Source: an uncultured Chryseobacterium sp.
GTDB lineage: Bacteria > Bacteroidota > Bacteroidia > Flavobacteriales > Weeksellaceae
NCBI GenBank assembly: GCA_913778275.1
Contig: CAJYWN010000005.1
Coordinates: forward strand, 62,001-126,000
Reading direction: 5' to 3'
DNA length: 64,000 nt
A program made the position numbers and the translations under genes. Shown here piece by piece: positions 34,451-42,970 of this stretch (position 1 is the stretch's first letter; every line of letters starts with the position of its first letter). The notes under the pieces were generated by a model. The model ran no database searches. It worked only from the letters and a program-made list of their open reading frames with translations, and had not been told where the DNA came from.

Positions 34451-35607
34451 TGTCAGAAAAAAAAATTAAAATATTGTTCAGACACCGTTCTATGGAAATG
34501 GGAGGTGTAGAAAAAGTGCTTTTGGGTCTGCTCAATAATCTTGATCCTGAAAAATTTGAAATGACCGTATGCCTCACCCTCAACCAGGGCGAGCTGCGTG
34601 ATGAAATTCCCGGGCATGTAAGAAAAATCTACCTTACCGACGGAAAAGAAGATTTTTCCGATAATCTTCTGCTGAAGAAAATTCAGCTTGTAGCGAGAAG
34701 AGTAAAACTAAAAAAATTAAAAGCCAATCCTGCTATTATCGACCGCCTCATCGATGATGCTTTTGACGTGGAAATTGGTATGGATTACAGGGATTACGAT
34801 TCCATACTCAATTCTACAAATAAAAAATCAAAGAAAATCGGGTGGTTCCATTCCGAAATCAATGTCCCGAAATTCCAGCCTTTGGTACCCAATATTTTAA
34901 ATAGTTTCCCACGTTTTGATCATATGGTTTATTGTTCCCATAAGATTAAAGACATGATGCATCATTATTATCCCGATCTCAATTATCCACCAGAAAGTGT
35001 GATCATCAATCCTATCCCCGTTGAGGAAATCAAACATAAGGCGCAGGAAGAACCGGATCGTTTTCCGGAAGGGCCCGTTTTTGTTTCCATCGGAAGACTG
35101 CATTCAAGAAAAGGCTACCACAAACTTATTGAAGCTCATAAAAGACTTATAGATGAAGGATTTCACCACAGTATTATCATCATCGGTGATGGTGATGAGA
35201 TGAAGAACCTGTCATCCCAAGCCGCTAAACACAATCTTGAAAAAACCTTTATTCTAAAAGGGAATCAGATGAATCCATATCCTTACATCAGAAAGGCGGA
35301 TTATTTCATCCTTCCTTCAGAATCAGAAGCATGGCCTTTGGTAATTGCGGAAGCATTAATCCTCCAAAAACCCATCATCGCTACCCATGTGGGAGATGTA
35401 GGATTAATGATCGAAGACCACAAAACAGGATACCTCATCAGTTATAAAACAGATGAGATGTATTCCGCTATGAGAACCTTTCTTACCGATTCCGGCCTTG
35501 TTGCCCAAATCAGGGAAAATCTCACAGACATTGAAAGCCAGTTTGATAATCAAAAAATATTTAACAGGATTGAAGAAATGATTATAACACTCTGCAAAGA
35601 TGATTAA
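34450..35607 (+). CDS. Glycosyltransferase family 4
   Basis: 385 residues, GT-B fold. The N-domain starts KIKILFRHRSMEMGGVEKVL, the linker carries FVSIGRLHSRKGYHKLIEAH and the donor-binding domain has FILPSESEAWPLVIAEALIL with the two GT4 acidic residues. It shares its layout (GG-EKVL, SIG-hinge) with the GT4 at 38256-39404, so the two may be paralogs. It is translationally coupled to the GT2 before it and meets the minus-strand ketoreductase gene tail to tail with a 4-nt overlap. Confidence 0.92.
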   Translation: MSEKKIKILFRHRSMEMGGVEKVLLGLLNNLDPEKFEMTVCLTLNQGELRDEIPGHVRKIYLTDGKEDFSDNLLLKKIQLVARRVKLKKLKANPAIIDRLIDDAFDVEIGMDYRDYDSILNSTNKKSKKIGWFHSEINVPKFQPLVPNILNSFPRFDHMVYCSHKIKDMMHHYYPDLNYPPESVIINPIPVEEIKHKAQEEPDRFPEGPVFVSIGRLHSRKGYHKLIEAHKRLIDEGFHHSIIIIGDGDEMKNLSSQAAKHNLEKTFILKGNQMNPYPYIRKADYFILPSESEAWPLVIAEALILQKPIIATHVGDVGLMIEDHKTGYLISYKTDEMYSAMRTFLTDSGLVAQIRENLTDIESQFDNQKIFNRIEEMIITLCKDD

Positions 35608-36362
35608 TGCGCAGAATATCCGCCATCAACCACCAGGTTGGTTCCGGTAATCCATCCTGAAGCATCACAAAGCAAAAAAATGCAGGCATTGGCTACATCT
35701 TCAGGATTACCTATTCCCAGCGGATGTTTTTTTATAATTTCTAAAGAGGCCTCTTCACCGATAGCTTCAAACATCTTTTGTAAAATTGGGGTGTTTACCA
35801 TTGCCGGGCTTATGCTGTTGACACGGATATTACTTCTCGCGAGCTCCATCGCCAAAGAACGCACTCCGGAAACGACAGCTCCCTTACTGGCTGAATAGGC
35901 TGCTTTACCAGGCTCTCCCACTATTCCGGCAACAGAAGAAATAAATACAAAACTGGATGTTTCATCTTTATATTTCTTTAAGGATAAAATTTTGGCAATT
36001 TCAAATCCGGCTATAACGTTGACCTCAAATATATCGCGGTACAATTTGGAACTGTGCTTTTTTAGCGGCAGTGTTTTTTCGATTCCCGCACAATGTATAA
36101 ATCCTGATATTTTACCTGAAATCAGAACTTTATCCGCTATCATGGCTTCCAGGTGCTCAGTTTGGGTGATATCCTCTGCAATAACTTCAGCCTTACTTTT
36201 GGGATCCAGCAGGGATACGGTTTTCATTAGTTCATTATAATTTCTTCCCATAAGAATCAGATCTGCACCCCTTTTACTGCATTCTACAGAACAGCTTCTT
36301 CCAATGCCGGAAGAAGCGCCTGTAATAAGGATCACCTTATTTTGTAATGAAAAAGGATCCAT
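35604..36362 (-). CDS. Short-chain dehydrogenase, FabG-like ketoreductase
   Basis: 252 residues. NAD(P) loop ITGASSGIGRSC (about residues 14-25), NNAG replaced by HCAG, catalytic Ser in FVFISSVAG, Tyr156 and Lys160 in YSASKGAVV, and the C-terminal GASGWITGTNLVVDGGYSAH type ending. FabG-like enzymes reduce 3-ketoacyl-ACP to 3-hydroxyacyl-ACP. Its start overlaps the ACP stop by one base, and a ketosynthase III gene lies before the ACP, so reduction of a dedicated ketoacyl-ACP is the likely job. It could instead reduce a keto sugar. Confidence 0.85.
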   Translation of the reverse strand: MDPFSLQNKVILITGASSGIGRSCSVECSKRGADLILMGRNYNELMKTVSLLDPKSKAEVIAEDITQTEHLEAMIADKVLISGKISGFIHCAGIEKTLPLKKHSSKLYRDIFEVNVIAGFEIAKILSLKKYKDETSSFVFISSVAGIVGEPGKAAYSASKGAVVSGVRSLAMELARSNIRVNSISPAMVNTPILQKMFEAIGEEASLEIIKKHPLGIGNPEDVANACIFLLCDASGWITGTNLVVDGGYSAH

Positions 36363-36595
36363 TACTCGTTGAAATTTTCTTTCCCGATAACATTCATAAG
36401 ATCCGAAACCGTCTCTATATCCTTAAAATGTCTGGTTTCGATTTTCTTACTGAAGTTTTCGTCTACGAAAGCAATAATGGTAAGCAAGCTTATAGAATCA
36501 TAGCTTTCCAAAGATTTCAGGTTGGTTTCAGGGGTTAAAGTTTCATCTTCTTCAAGCTCTTCCTGAAGCTTTTGTAAAAAAACAGATGTTTTCAT
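36362..36595 (-). CDS. Dedicated acyl carrier protein
   Basis: 77 residues, the usual ACP size and strongly acidic. The phosphopantetheine site is Ser34 in LESYDSISLLTIIAFV, where housekeeping ACPs have DSL. It lies between ketosynthase III (26 nt upstream) and ketoreductase (one-base overlap) in a polysaccharide locus and is therefore not the general fatty-acid ACP. It would carry the acyl chain made by its neighbours to an acyltransferase of the locus, which is inference. Confidence 0.88.
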   Translation of the reverse strand: MKTSVFLQKLQEELEEDETLTPETNLKSLESYDSISLLTIIAFVDENFSKKIETRHFKDIETVSDLMNVIGKENFNE

Positions 36596-36621
36596 TGGTA
36601 TAAATTTTTTAAAATTTGTGT

Positions 36622-37593
36622 TTACATTTCCATGATGGTAGCTCCCCAGGAATATCCTACCCCGAAACCGGCCATCAGAATTTTATCTCCTTTATTTACC
36701 ATTCCTTTATCCATCATATTCTTGAGGGCAATAGGAATGGTTGCAGACACGGTGTTCCCCGTTTTTTCCATATCAATATAGAATTTCTCCGCCGGAATTT
36801 TTGTTTTTTTCCGCAGGTAATTGAGCATAAAAGAATTAGCCTGATGAAAAACAAAATGGTCAATATCATCCATTTCCATTCCGTTTACTTCCAACGTCTC
36901 TTTTACCAGCCCCGGGATATTTTCAATAGTAAAATTAAAAATTTCCGGACCGTTCATGTATATATTTTCAGGATTAAATTCATGTTCGGGATTGAGTTCG
37001 AAATCTTTTCTGAAAGCGCCTTTCTTCACGATCAAATTTTCTGCTCCGCTACCGTCCGTTCCCAGGCAGAACTGATAATCGCGGGAACTTTCGGTTTTTT
37101 CAATAATAGCCGATGCGGAAGCATCCCCGAATATGCTCCGGTTTCCTTTATCATCCGGGTGAATATGTTTGGTATAGGTTTCTGAAGTCACCAGAAGAAT
37201 ACTTTTGGCGATTCCGGCTGTGATCAGTCCTTTGGCAAAGGCCAGTCCGTAGACGAATCCTGAGCATCCCAGGTTAAAATCAATAGCACCGATATTTTTC
37301 CTCAGTTTCAGGCGGTCCTGAAGGAGGCAGGCTGTGGTAGGCAGAAAATAATCCGGGCTTTGGGTGCAGAATAGAATAAAATCAACTTTATTACGATCGT
37401 AGGTCTCAAAAATTTTTTCTGAAGACTTTACCGCCATGTCCAGAACCGTTTCAGTATCCGAAGAAATATGGCGTTGCGAAATTCCTACTTTTTCATGGAT
37501 TCTTTCCGAACTCCATTCCGGGAACAATTTTTCGAGATCTTCATTAGTCAGCACAGACTGAGGAAGATAAAATTCTATTTTCGAAATTTTCAT
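36622..37593 (-). CDS. Ketoacyl-ACP synthase III (FabH-like)
   Basis: 323 residues from the ATG at 37591-37593, which begins the normal MKISKIEFYLPQSVLTNEDL; an ATG 42 nt upstream adds unrelated residues. The Cys-His-Asn triad is visible: Cys110 in FNLGCSGFVYGLA, His in HFVFHQANSF, and Asn in KTGNTVSATIP. KAS III joins an acyl-CoA to malonyl-ACP giving a short 3-ketoacyl-ACP. With the ACP and ketoreductase genes that follow, it would make 3-hydroxybutyryl-ACP or a similar short hydroxyacyl. No dehydratase or enoyl reductase gene is present, so the chain would stay hydroxylated. Confidence 0.9.
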   Translation of the reverse strand: MKISKIEFYLPQSVLTNEDLEKLFPEWSSERIHEKVGISQRHISSDTETVLDMAVKSSEKIFETYDRNKVDFILFCTQSPDYFLPTTACLLQDRLKLRKNIGAIDFNLGCSGFVYGLAFAKGLITAGIAKSILLVTSETYTKHIHPDDKGNRSIFGDASASAIIEKTESSRDYQFCLGTDGSGAENLIVKKGAFRKDFELNPEHEFNPENIYMNGPEIFNFTIENIPGLVKETLEVNGMEMDDIDHFVFHQANSFMLNYLRKKTKIPAEKFYIDMEKTGNTVSATIPIALKNMMDKGMVNKGDKILMAGFGVGYSWGATIMEM

Positions 37594-37618
37594 CGTGTTA
37601 ATAAATTTTCTTTCTTTG

Positions 37619-37640
37619 CAAATGTAACAAAACAAATGTA
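37619..37640 (-). promoter_or_regulatory. Two tandem -7 promoter boxes before the ketosynthase cassette
   Basis: Minus-strand TACATTTG occurs twice, at 37626-37619 and 37640-37633, 14 bp apart. The nearer is 26 nt before the ketosynthase ATG. Neither has a clear upstream TTG. Confidence 0.4.
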
Positions 37641-37645
37641 CACTT

Positions 37646-38218
37646 ATGATGATTTTTTTATTTAGAATTTTAATAAAAACATACGCCCTCTATCATTCCC
37701 TTCTCAACAGGGCCAGCCTTGAAGCTGCAAAATACAGAGGCATGAAAGTGGGCCTAAATTTTAACATGCCCGATAAGGTTTTTTTCGGAACAGAACCCTA
37801 CCTTATTGAAATAGGAGACCACGTCAATATTGCAGCCGGTGTCAGGTTTGTGAATCACGGAGGAACAACTACCTTATTGAGAAAGCTTCCCGGCTATGAA
37901 GATGCCAGAATCATGGGAAGAATAAAAATCGGAAACAACTGCACCATTGGGCTGAACTGTGTGATCATGCAGGATGTACAGATCGGGAATAACTGTATTT
38001 TGGGAGCCAATTCCGTATTATCACAGTCTATGCCGGATAACACTGTATTTATCGGAAACCCTGCTCAGTTTCTCTGTACGATTGAAGATTATGGTGATAT
38101 TGTTTTAAAAAATAATCCCTACTATCCTCGGGAACTGGAAAAGGACAGGAAAAAACTTGATGCCTATATTAAAGAAAATCTTCCTCATAAGTATAAAAAA
38201 GCGAGAAAAATTAAATAA
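37646..38218 (+). CDS. Left-handed beta-helix acyltransferase
   Basis: 190 residues. A short N-terminal helix, then hexapeptide repeats (YLIEIGDHVNIAAGVRFVNH, IKIGNNCTIGLNCVIMQDVQ, CILGANSVLSQSMPDNT) ending in VFIGNPAQFL; the likely catalytic His is in FVNHGG. Divergent from the ketosynthase cassette with 52 bp between starts, so the two may be co-regulated. It is a candidate for transferring the special acyl group, but nothing in the sequence settles whether its donor is a CoA or an ACP thioester. Confidence 0.86.
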   Translation: MMIFLFRILIKTYALYHSLLNRASLEAAKYRGMKVGLNFNMPDKVFFGTEPYLIEIGDHVNIAAGVRFVNHGGTTTLLRKLPGYEDARIMGRIKIGNNCTIGLNCVIMQDVQIGNNCILGANSVLSQSMPDNTVFIGNPAQFLCTIEDYGDIVLKNNPYYPRELEKDRKKLDAYIKENLPHKYKKARKIK

Positions 38219-38255
38219 CTTAGCTCTTATAAAACACAAAAAAGATAAAAAAGAA

Positions 38256-39404
38256 TTGAAAAAGAAAAAAATCCTCATTCGAATAGGCTCACTGCGTCAC
38301 GGCGGCGCAGAAAAAGTCTTGGTTAATTTTCTGAAAAACCTTTCTCCCGATAAATATGAAGTTGATCTTCTGCTGAACCTGTATTCCGGGCTGTATCTAC
38401 AGGAAGTTCCGCCCTGGGTTAATCTTCTTTATCTTAAAAAAGGAGAAATGATCACTACCAACAGGCCTAAAGACATTCCCATAAAAGCTTTCAGGGTTCT
38501 TTATGAAAAAATGTTCCTTTGGTTTCCTTTTCTGCTCTACAGGTTTATTTTAAAAAATAAAAAATATGACGTGGAGATCGCAGGAATTCATGGTCTTTAT
38601 AAAGAAATACTTTCAAGCCCACAGAAAAATTCAAAAAAAATCATCTGGGTACATAACGATATTTTTAGCATAAAAGGTTATACAGCAAATGTGATTCGGG
38701 AGTTTTTCAGGTTTGACCGAATTCTGGTGATTTCCGACAAAATCCGGGAGGGCATGTTTGGTCTGGCAAAGAACGAAAATGAGAAAGCGGCAGTTATTAA
38801 AATATTTAACCCGATCGACCGGAACGATACGCTGAGAAAAGCAGAAGCTGAAACTCATGATTATCCTTTTTCCGACAATATTCCCACGTTTATCTCCATA
38901 GGTACCATCTTTCCCCAGAAAGGCTATGACCGGCTGCTGAATGTTCATAAAAAACTGATTGATGAAGGACTGAAACATCAGCTGCTAATCATCGGTGACG
39001 GCTATGATTTTGAGAATATTCAGGATCAGCTTAATAAGCTCGGGGTTCAGGGAACGGCGAGAATGTTAGGTTTCACCAGCAATCCATATCCTTATCTGAA
39101 AAAAGCGGATTTTTATGTTTTGTCATCAAGGTACGAAGGCTTCCCTACGGTTATTGCGGAAGCATTGATCTTCAACAAACCCGTTTCTGCAACCGATGTT
39201 TCCGGAATAAGGGATCTTCTGCAGGACGGCAGACTGGGGAATATTACCCCCAACTCTGAGGAAGGAATTTATGAGGGAATGAAAAAGTTTCTCACCGATA
39301 AAAATTTAGCTGAAGAGTATAAAAGGAAAATTAAACAAACCGAACTTCCCTTCACTTTAGAAAAATCGGTGGAACACCTTCAACAAATCATTGACGAAGT
39401 TTAA
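38256..39404 (+). CDS. Glycosyltransferase family 4
   Basis: About 382 residues if started at the TTG at 38256, which gives the family-like KKKKILIRIGSLRHGGAEKV. In-frame ATG codons at 38157 and 38160 would overlap the previous gene by about 60 nt and add a basic tail, so the start is uncertain. The hinge FISIGTIFPQKGYDRLLNVH and donor-site FYVLSSRYEGFPTVIAEALI, including the EGFPTVIAE acidic pair, are classic GT4. It is close in plan to the GT4 at 34450-35607. Confidence 0.88.
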   Translation: MKKKKILIRIGSLRHGGAEKVLVNFLKNLSPDKYEVDLLLNLYSGLYLQEVPPWVNLLYLKKGEMITTNRPKDIPIKAFRVLYEKMFLWFPFLLYRFILKNKKYDVEIAGIHGLYKEILSSPQKNSKKIIWVHNDIFSIKGYTANVIREFFRFDRILVISDKIREGMFGLAKNENEKAAVIKIFNPIDRNDTLRKAEAETHDYPFSDNIPTFISIGTIFPQKGYDRLLNVHKKLIDEGLKHQLLIIGDGYDFENIQDQLNKLGVQGTARMLGFTSNPYPYLKKADFYVLSSRYEGFPTVIAEALIFNKPVSATDVSGIRDLLQDGRLGNITPNSEEGIYEGMKKFLTDKNLAEEYKRKIKQTELPFTLEKSVEHLQQIIDEV

Positions 39405-39415
39405 AAATACGTATC

Positions 39416-39970
39416 ATGGCAGATCATTCGATCATTCAGAAAGATTTTTACCGGGAAAGCGGAAATTGGCTCTCCGGATTTGAAATCTGGAAAAAATGCA
39501 TCAATCCTAATCTTCATTTTGTTTATATTCTAAGGATGGCCCAGAAATATAAGAAAACAACTTTTTTAAATATATTCTGGAGAATGGTTTTGCGGCATTA
39601 CCAGATTAAGTATGGTTTCCAGATCTATCCCGAGACACAGATTGGAGAAGGTCTTTATCTTGGCCATTGGGGAAGCCTGGTCATTAACCCGGATACGATT
39701 ATCGGAAAGAACTGCAATATTGCCCAGGGCGTTACGATCGGACAGCAGAACCGCGGCAAAAATGAAGGTTCTCCCGTTATCGGCGATGAGGTATGGATTG
39801 GTGCTAATGCCGTTATCGTTGGAGCAGTCACCATCGGAAATAATGTTCTGATTGTTCCCAATTCGTATGTAAATTTTGATGTTCCTCCACATTCTGTTGT
39901 TCTTGGAAATCCCGCCAAAATCATTCCGACAGCAAATGCTACAGAAGGTTACATTAACCGGAAGGTATAG
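39416..39970 (+). CDS. Serine-acetyltransferase-like sugar acyltransferase
   Basis: 184 residues, CysE/WcaB-like: an N-terminal helical part (to about 75), then a left-handed beta-helix with GLYLGHWGSLVINPDTIIG, probable catalytic His in LGHWG, and IAQGVTIGQQNRGKN followed by VWIGANAVIVGAVTIGNNV. It is too short for a biosynthetic serine acetyltransferase with its full helical bundle, and its location between a GT4 and a phosphoethanolamine-transferase-like gene argues for a glycan substrate. 11 nt after the GT4. Confidence 0.85.
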   Translation: MADHSIIQKDFYRESGNWLSGFEIWKKCINPNLHFVYILRMAQKYKKTTFLNIFWRMVLRHYQIKYGFQIYPETQIGEGLYLGHWGSLVINPDTIIGKNCNIAQGVTIGQQNRGKNEGSPVIGDEVWIGANAVIVGAVTIGNNVLIVPNSYVNFDVPPHSVVLGNPAKIIPTANATEGYINRKV

Positions 39971-40003
39971 CGTATATACAAACTCTTTATAAAACACAAT
40001 ATC

Positions 40004-41497
40004 ATGTTAAAAAAAATAATTCCAATACTCGTTATTATACTATATCTTACGGGTTTTCTGCTTTCTTTTCCCTATATTTTCCAAAAGTTTTCCGGTAAAG
40101 AATGGTTTGAAAGCACCAGAAATATTCTGGAATACGGAATCATGTTCTGCTCTTTTCTTGTTTTTAATGCACTCCTTTTTAAAAACAGATATACCTCTGT
40201 AATATCATTCATACTTTGCCTATTTCTCAGTATCAACTTTCTGATTTCAATATCTTGCTTTTTTGTTTATCATTCCGGATTTAATGTGGGAATGGCGATC
40301 AGTATTTTGGAAACAAATACGGATGAAGCTTTCAGCATGTCTTATATGTTTATTCTGCCTGCCATTTTGTTTTTGATTTTTTTTGGGATGTTATTGTATT
40401 CAGTCAGTTACCTGAAAAACAATATCGTTACATGTAATACTAAATTTGTTATTATCGCTTTGTTCTGGATTATTATGCCATTTGCTTTTTATCTTAAACA
40501 CCGGTATATCAGCAATAAGGGAGGTGGAAAAATGATTAAAAATGTGTATTATCATTTATCCGATTTTACGACAGCAATGAAAATTCAGGATGACATCAAT
40601 AACATAAAAAAAAACAAACCCATATTCAACGTCAAAAAAATACAGCCGGGAATAGAAAATGTAATTCTGATCATCGGTGAATCCGAAAGAAAGCAGAATA
40701 TGTCATTATACGGCTACGGAAAAAAAACGACTCCTTATACAGATCAGCAAGCTGAAAATATGATGGTTTTCAACAATGCCGTTTCTCCCGCAGGAATTAC
40801 CAACCTGAGCGTTCCGCTGATGTTGTCCAGCATTCATCCTGATGAGTACAAAGATCGGTTTGATAAGCTTTCTTACAACGTTATCAATCTTGCCAACCAA
40901 ATCGGGTACAATTCTTTCTGGCTCAGTACACAGGCCAGCGCCCGAGGCATTACCGCCATAGCTTCGTTATCTGACAATAAAAAATGGATCAATGGATATG
41001 ATGAGGTGATCGTTCCCGAACTTAAAAATGTTATTAAAACCCAGGAAGATAAATTTATAGTTCTTCATATCATGGGAAGCCACCCGAATCCCTGCAACAG
41101 ATTACCCTCCGGCTGGAATTTCGAAGGATTGAATTGTTATGACAGTTCTGTAAAATATACGGACTATGTCCTCGGAAGCATTTTTAATATACTTAAAAAG
41201 ACAAATTCCGTTGTGATTTATGTGTCTGATCATGGTTTAAAAGTACACGGAGATAAGCTGCTGCATATAGACTCTAAAGAATCCACCCAGGTCCCTTTTT
41301 TTATATGGTTCGGTAACAAAGTACCATCTGCTTACAGAATTACAGGCCGGGAAAATTTGCAGACACAGACAACCTATATCTATCCCTTGATTATGAAATA
41401 CATGGGTCTTGAACCTCCGGCTCATTATAAAAGTGAGGGAAATAAATATTTGAATTTAGAAATGAAAAGTATGGATTACAGCAAACTGCCGGATTAA
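40004..41497 (+). CDS. Phosphoethanolamine transferase-like enzyme (EptA/CptA family)
   Basis: 497 residues. Membrane segments in the first 170 residues (about four to five), then a periplasmic sulfatase-fold domain. The nucleophile loop is GESERKQNMSLYGYGKKTTP, with Glu226 and Ser227 where EptA enzymes have Glu-Thr; the metal-binding end is VIYVSDHGLKVHGDK. Homologs move phosphoethanolamine from phosphatidylethanolamine to lipid A, core sugars or glycans, lowering surface charge and often raising resistance to cationic peptides. 33 nt after the acyltransferase, it closes the locus. The acceptor is unknown, and Ser as nucleophile is inferred only from alignment by eye. Confidence 0.86.
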   Translation: MLKKIIPILVIILYLTGFLLSFPYIFQKFSGKEWFESTRNILEYGIMFCSFLVFNALLFKNRYTSVISFILCLFLSINFLISISCFFVYHSGFNVGMAISILETNTDEAFSMSYMFILPAILFLIFFGMLLYSVSYLKNNIVTCNTKFVIIALFWIIMPFAFYLKHRYISNKGGGKMIKNVYYHLSDFTTAMKIQDDINNIKKNKPIFNVKKIQPGIENVILIIGESERKQNMSLYGYGKKTTPYTDQQAENMMVFNNAVSPAGITNLSVPLMLSSIHPDEYKDRFDKLSYNVINLANQIGYNSFWLSTQASARGITAIASLSDNKKWINGYDEVIVPELKNVIKTQEDKFIVLHIMGSHPNPCNRLPSGWNFEGLNCYDSSVKYTDYVLGSIFNILKKTNSVVIYVSDHGLKVHGDKLLHIDSKESTQVPFFIWFGNKVPSAYRITGRENLQTQTTYIYPLIMKYMGLEPPAHYKSEGNKYLNLEMKSMDYSKLPD

Positions 41498-41735
41498 AAA
41501 ACTTTATGCATTTTTATCTGCTCCAAATGTTCATTTAAAAATAAACTTTCACATTAGCAATGTAAATTTTATATTATATAATTCCCGAATTTTTTGTTCT
41601 GCATACCATATTCTGGTTTAGACTTTGTAATTTTACGTTGTTTTAATTTTAGGCGGAAATGCAATAATTTTAAAATAGAAAAATGAACTCAGATGATTTT
41701 AAGCATATTTTAATATTAAACTTTGTTAAAACCCC

Positions 41736-41764
41736 TTGCTTTATCAGTAAAAATTCTATTTTTG
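41736..41764 (+). promoter_or_regulatory. Promoter of the bicarbonate module
   Basis: TTG (41736-41738), 18-nt spacer, TATTTTTG (41757-41764): a close match to the Bacteroidota promoter, predicting a leader of about 70 nt before the carbonic anhydrase ATG. Confidence 0.55.
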
Positions 41765-41817
41765 TGTTATTATTGATTTAGTCTATTGATTTTAAAAATA
41801 ATTTACACGAAATAAAT

Positions 41818-41833
41818 AATCAATCAATCAATC
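41818..41833 (+). repeat. Four tandem AATC units in the carbonic anhydrase leader
   Basis: AATC repeated four times with a fifth imperfect unit (AATT), ending one base before the ATG at 41838. The repeat fills the place of the ribosome-binding region, so a change in copy number would shift spacing to any upstream binding site. Confidence 0.6.
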
Positions 41834-41837
41834 AATT

Positions 41838-42506
41838 ATGTCACAATCGTATCAGGTTATTTTTGAAAACAATAAAAAATGGGTAGAGTCAAAGCTGGCA
41901 GACAATCCTGAATTCTTTCACGATCTTGCAAAGGCCCAGAATCCCGATTATCTGTACATTGGATGTTCAGATAGCAGGGCAACTGCAGAAGAGCTGATGG
42001 GAGCAAAACCCGGCGAAGTTTTTGTCCACAGAAATATTGCAAATATTGTGAATACACTGGACATGAGTTCCACAGCCGTTATCCAATACGCTGTAGAGCA
42101 CCTGAAAGTAAAGCACATTATTGTCTGCGGCCATTACAACTGCGGCGGTGTAAAAGCAGCCATGACGCCCGAAGATCTCGGACTGCTGAATCCATGGCTT
42201 AGAAACATCCGTGATGTTTACAGACTTCATCAAAGCGAGCTGGATTCTATTGAAGATGAAAACCGGCGGTATGACAGGCTTGTTGAGCTTAATGTTCAGG
42301 AGCAGTGCATTAACGTCATTAAAATGGCCTGTGTACAGGAAAGGTACATCCTTGAGGAGTATCCTGTTGTTCACGGCTGGGTGTTTGACCTCAGGACAGG
42401 TAAGATTATTGATCTGGAAATTGATTTTGAAAAAATCCTTAAAGACATCCAGAAAATCTATAACCTTACGGGTTCCGACTGGGTGATGAGCAGAAAGACC
42501 AAATAG
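41838..42506 (+). CDS. Beta-class carbonic anhydrase
   Basis: Interconverts CO2 and bicarbonate; 222 residues. The zinc ligands Cys43 (GCSDSRATAEEL), His99 and Cys102 (VCGHYNCGGVKAAM) are present, as is the Asp45/Arg47 pair that gates the zinc. No signal peptide, so cytoplasmic. It opens a group with a small secreted protein, a SulP transporter and a second carbonic anhydrase, which suggests bicarbonate supply for carboxylation reactions. It resembles the E. coli Can branch more than the second enzyme does. Confidence 0.95.
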   Translation: MSQSYQVIFENNKKWVESKLADNPEFFHDLAKAQNPDYLYIGCSDSRATAEELMGAKPGEVFVHRNIANIVNTLDMSSTAVIQYAVEHLKVKHIIVCGHYNCGGVKAAMTPEDLGLLNPWLRNIRDVYRLHQSELDSIEDENRRYDRLVELNVQEQCINVIKMACVQERYILEEYPVVHGWVFDLRTGKIIDLEIDFEKILKDIQKIYNLTGSDWVMSRKTK

Positions 42507-42526
42507 TTTTTCTTAAAAAAAGTGAA

Positions 42527-42826
42527 ATGAAACTCTGGAGTATTATTACATTACTGTTTTTCCTGAACTTCACGGCTTTACCGGGTATTGCTTCGGTATT
42601 GGGCTGGGATCTCACAAGAACGAATGTTGTAATCAACGAGGAAGAACCGCACTCTCACCCGTCATCTTTTATTGTTTACGAAAAAACCCTTCCAAAAACT
42701 TTGGATGTATTTGATTATCTGAAGTTTTTCGAGCCCTCTCTCGAAGAAAAATCTTTTGTCCCGGTAGACGATTCCTTTCATCTATCACCCCTGCTATCCA
42801 TATTTTCTCCGCCTCCGGAAGCTTAA
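42527..42826 (+). CDS. Small secreted or membrane-anchored protein of unknown function
   Basis: 99 residues. Hydrophobic N-terminus (about 1-24, MKLWSIITLLFFLNFTALPG) looks like a signal peptide or anchor; the rest is acidic with a EEEPHSHPSSF segment and a Pro/Phe-rich tail (LLSIFSPPPEA). No family recognised. It lies 20 nt after the carbonic anhydrase and before the SulP transporter, so it probably belongs to the same transcript. A metal-binding or transporter-associated role is only a guess from the His-containing acidic patch and position. Confidence 0.65.
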   Translation: MKLWSIITLLFFLNFTALPGIASVLGWDLTRTNVVINEEEPHSHPSSFIVYEKTLPKTLDVFDYLKFFEPSLEEKSFVPVDDSFHLSPLLSIFSPPPEA

Positions 42827-42970
42827 TTTATTATAGTCAATTTTTGATCGTTATTCATATCATCTCTGATATTGAATGCTCATGCTCTATTATTAAATTA
42901 AATTTTCAATTTCTTGTAATTGATTTATTCTAAGCAGAATACATCAGTTCTATTCACAGCAGTTATCATC

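Larger units (their letters stand above)
41498..41837. other. 340-bp AT-rich gap between polysaccharide locus and bicarbonate module
   Basis: No gene or clear terminator was found. It holds the carbonic anhydrase promoter candidate (41736-41764) and an AATC tandem repeat immediately before the ATG. Confidence 0.6.

Noticed and set aside
37660..37667. ATTTAGAA half-site resembling the Fur-like palindrome
   Set aside because: The second arm is missing and the site is inside a coding sequence; a similar half-site near 25588 was rejected for the same reason.
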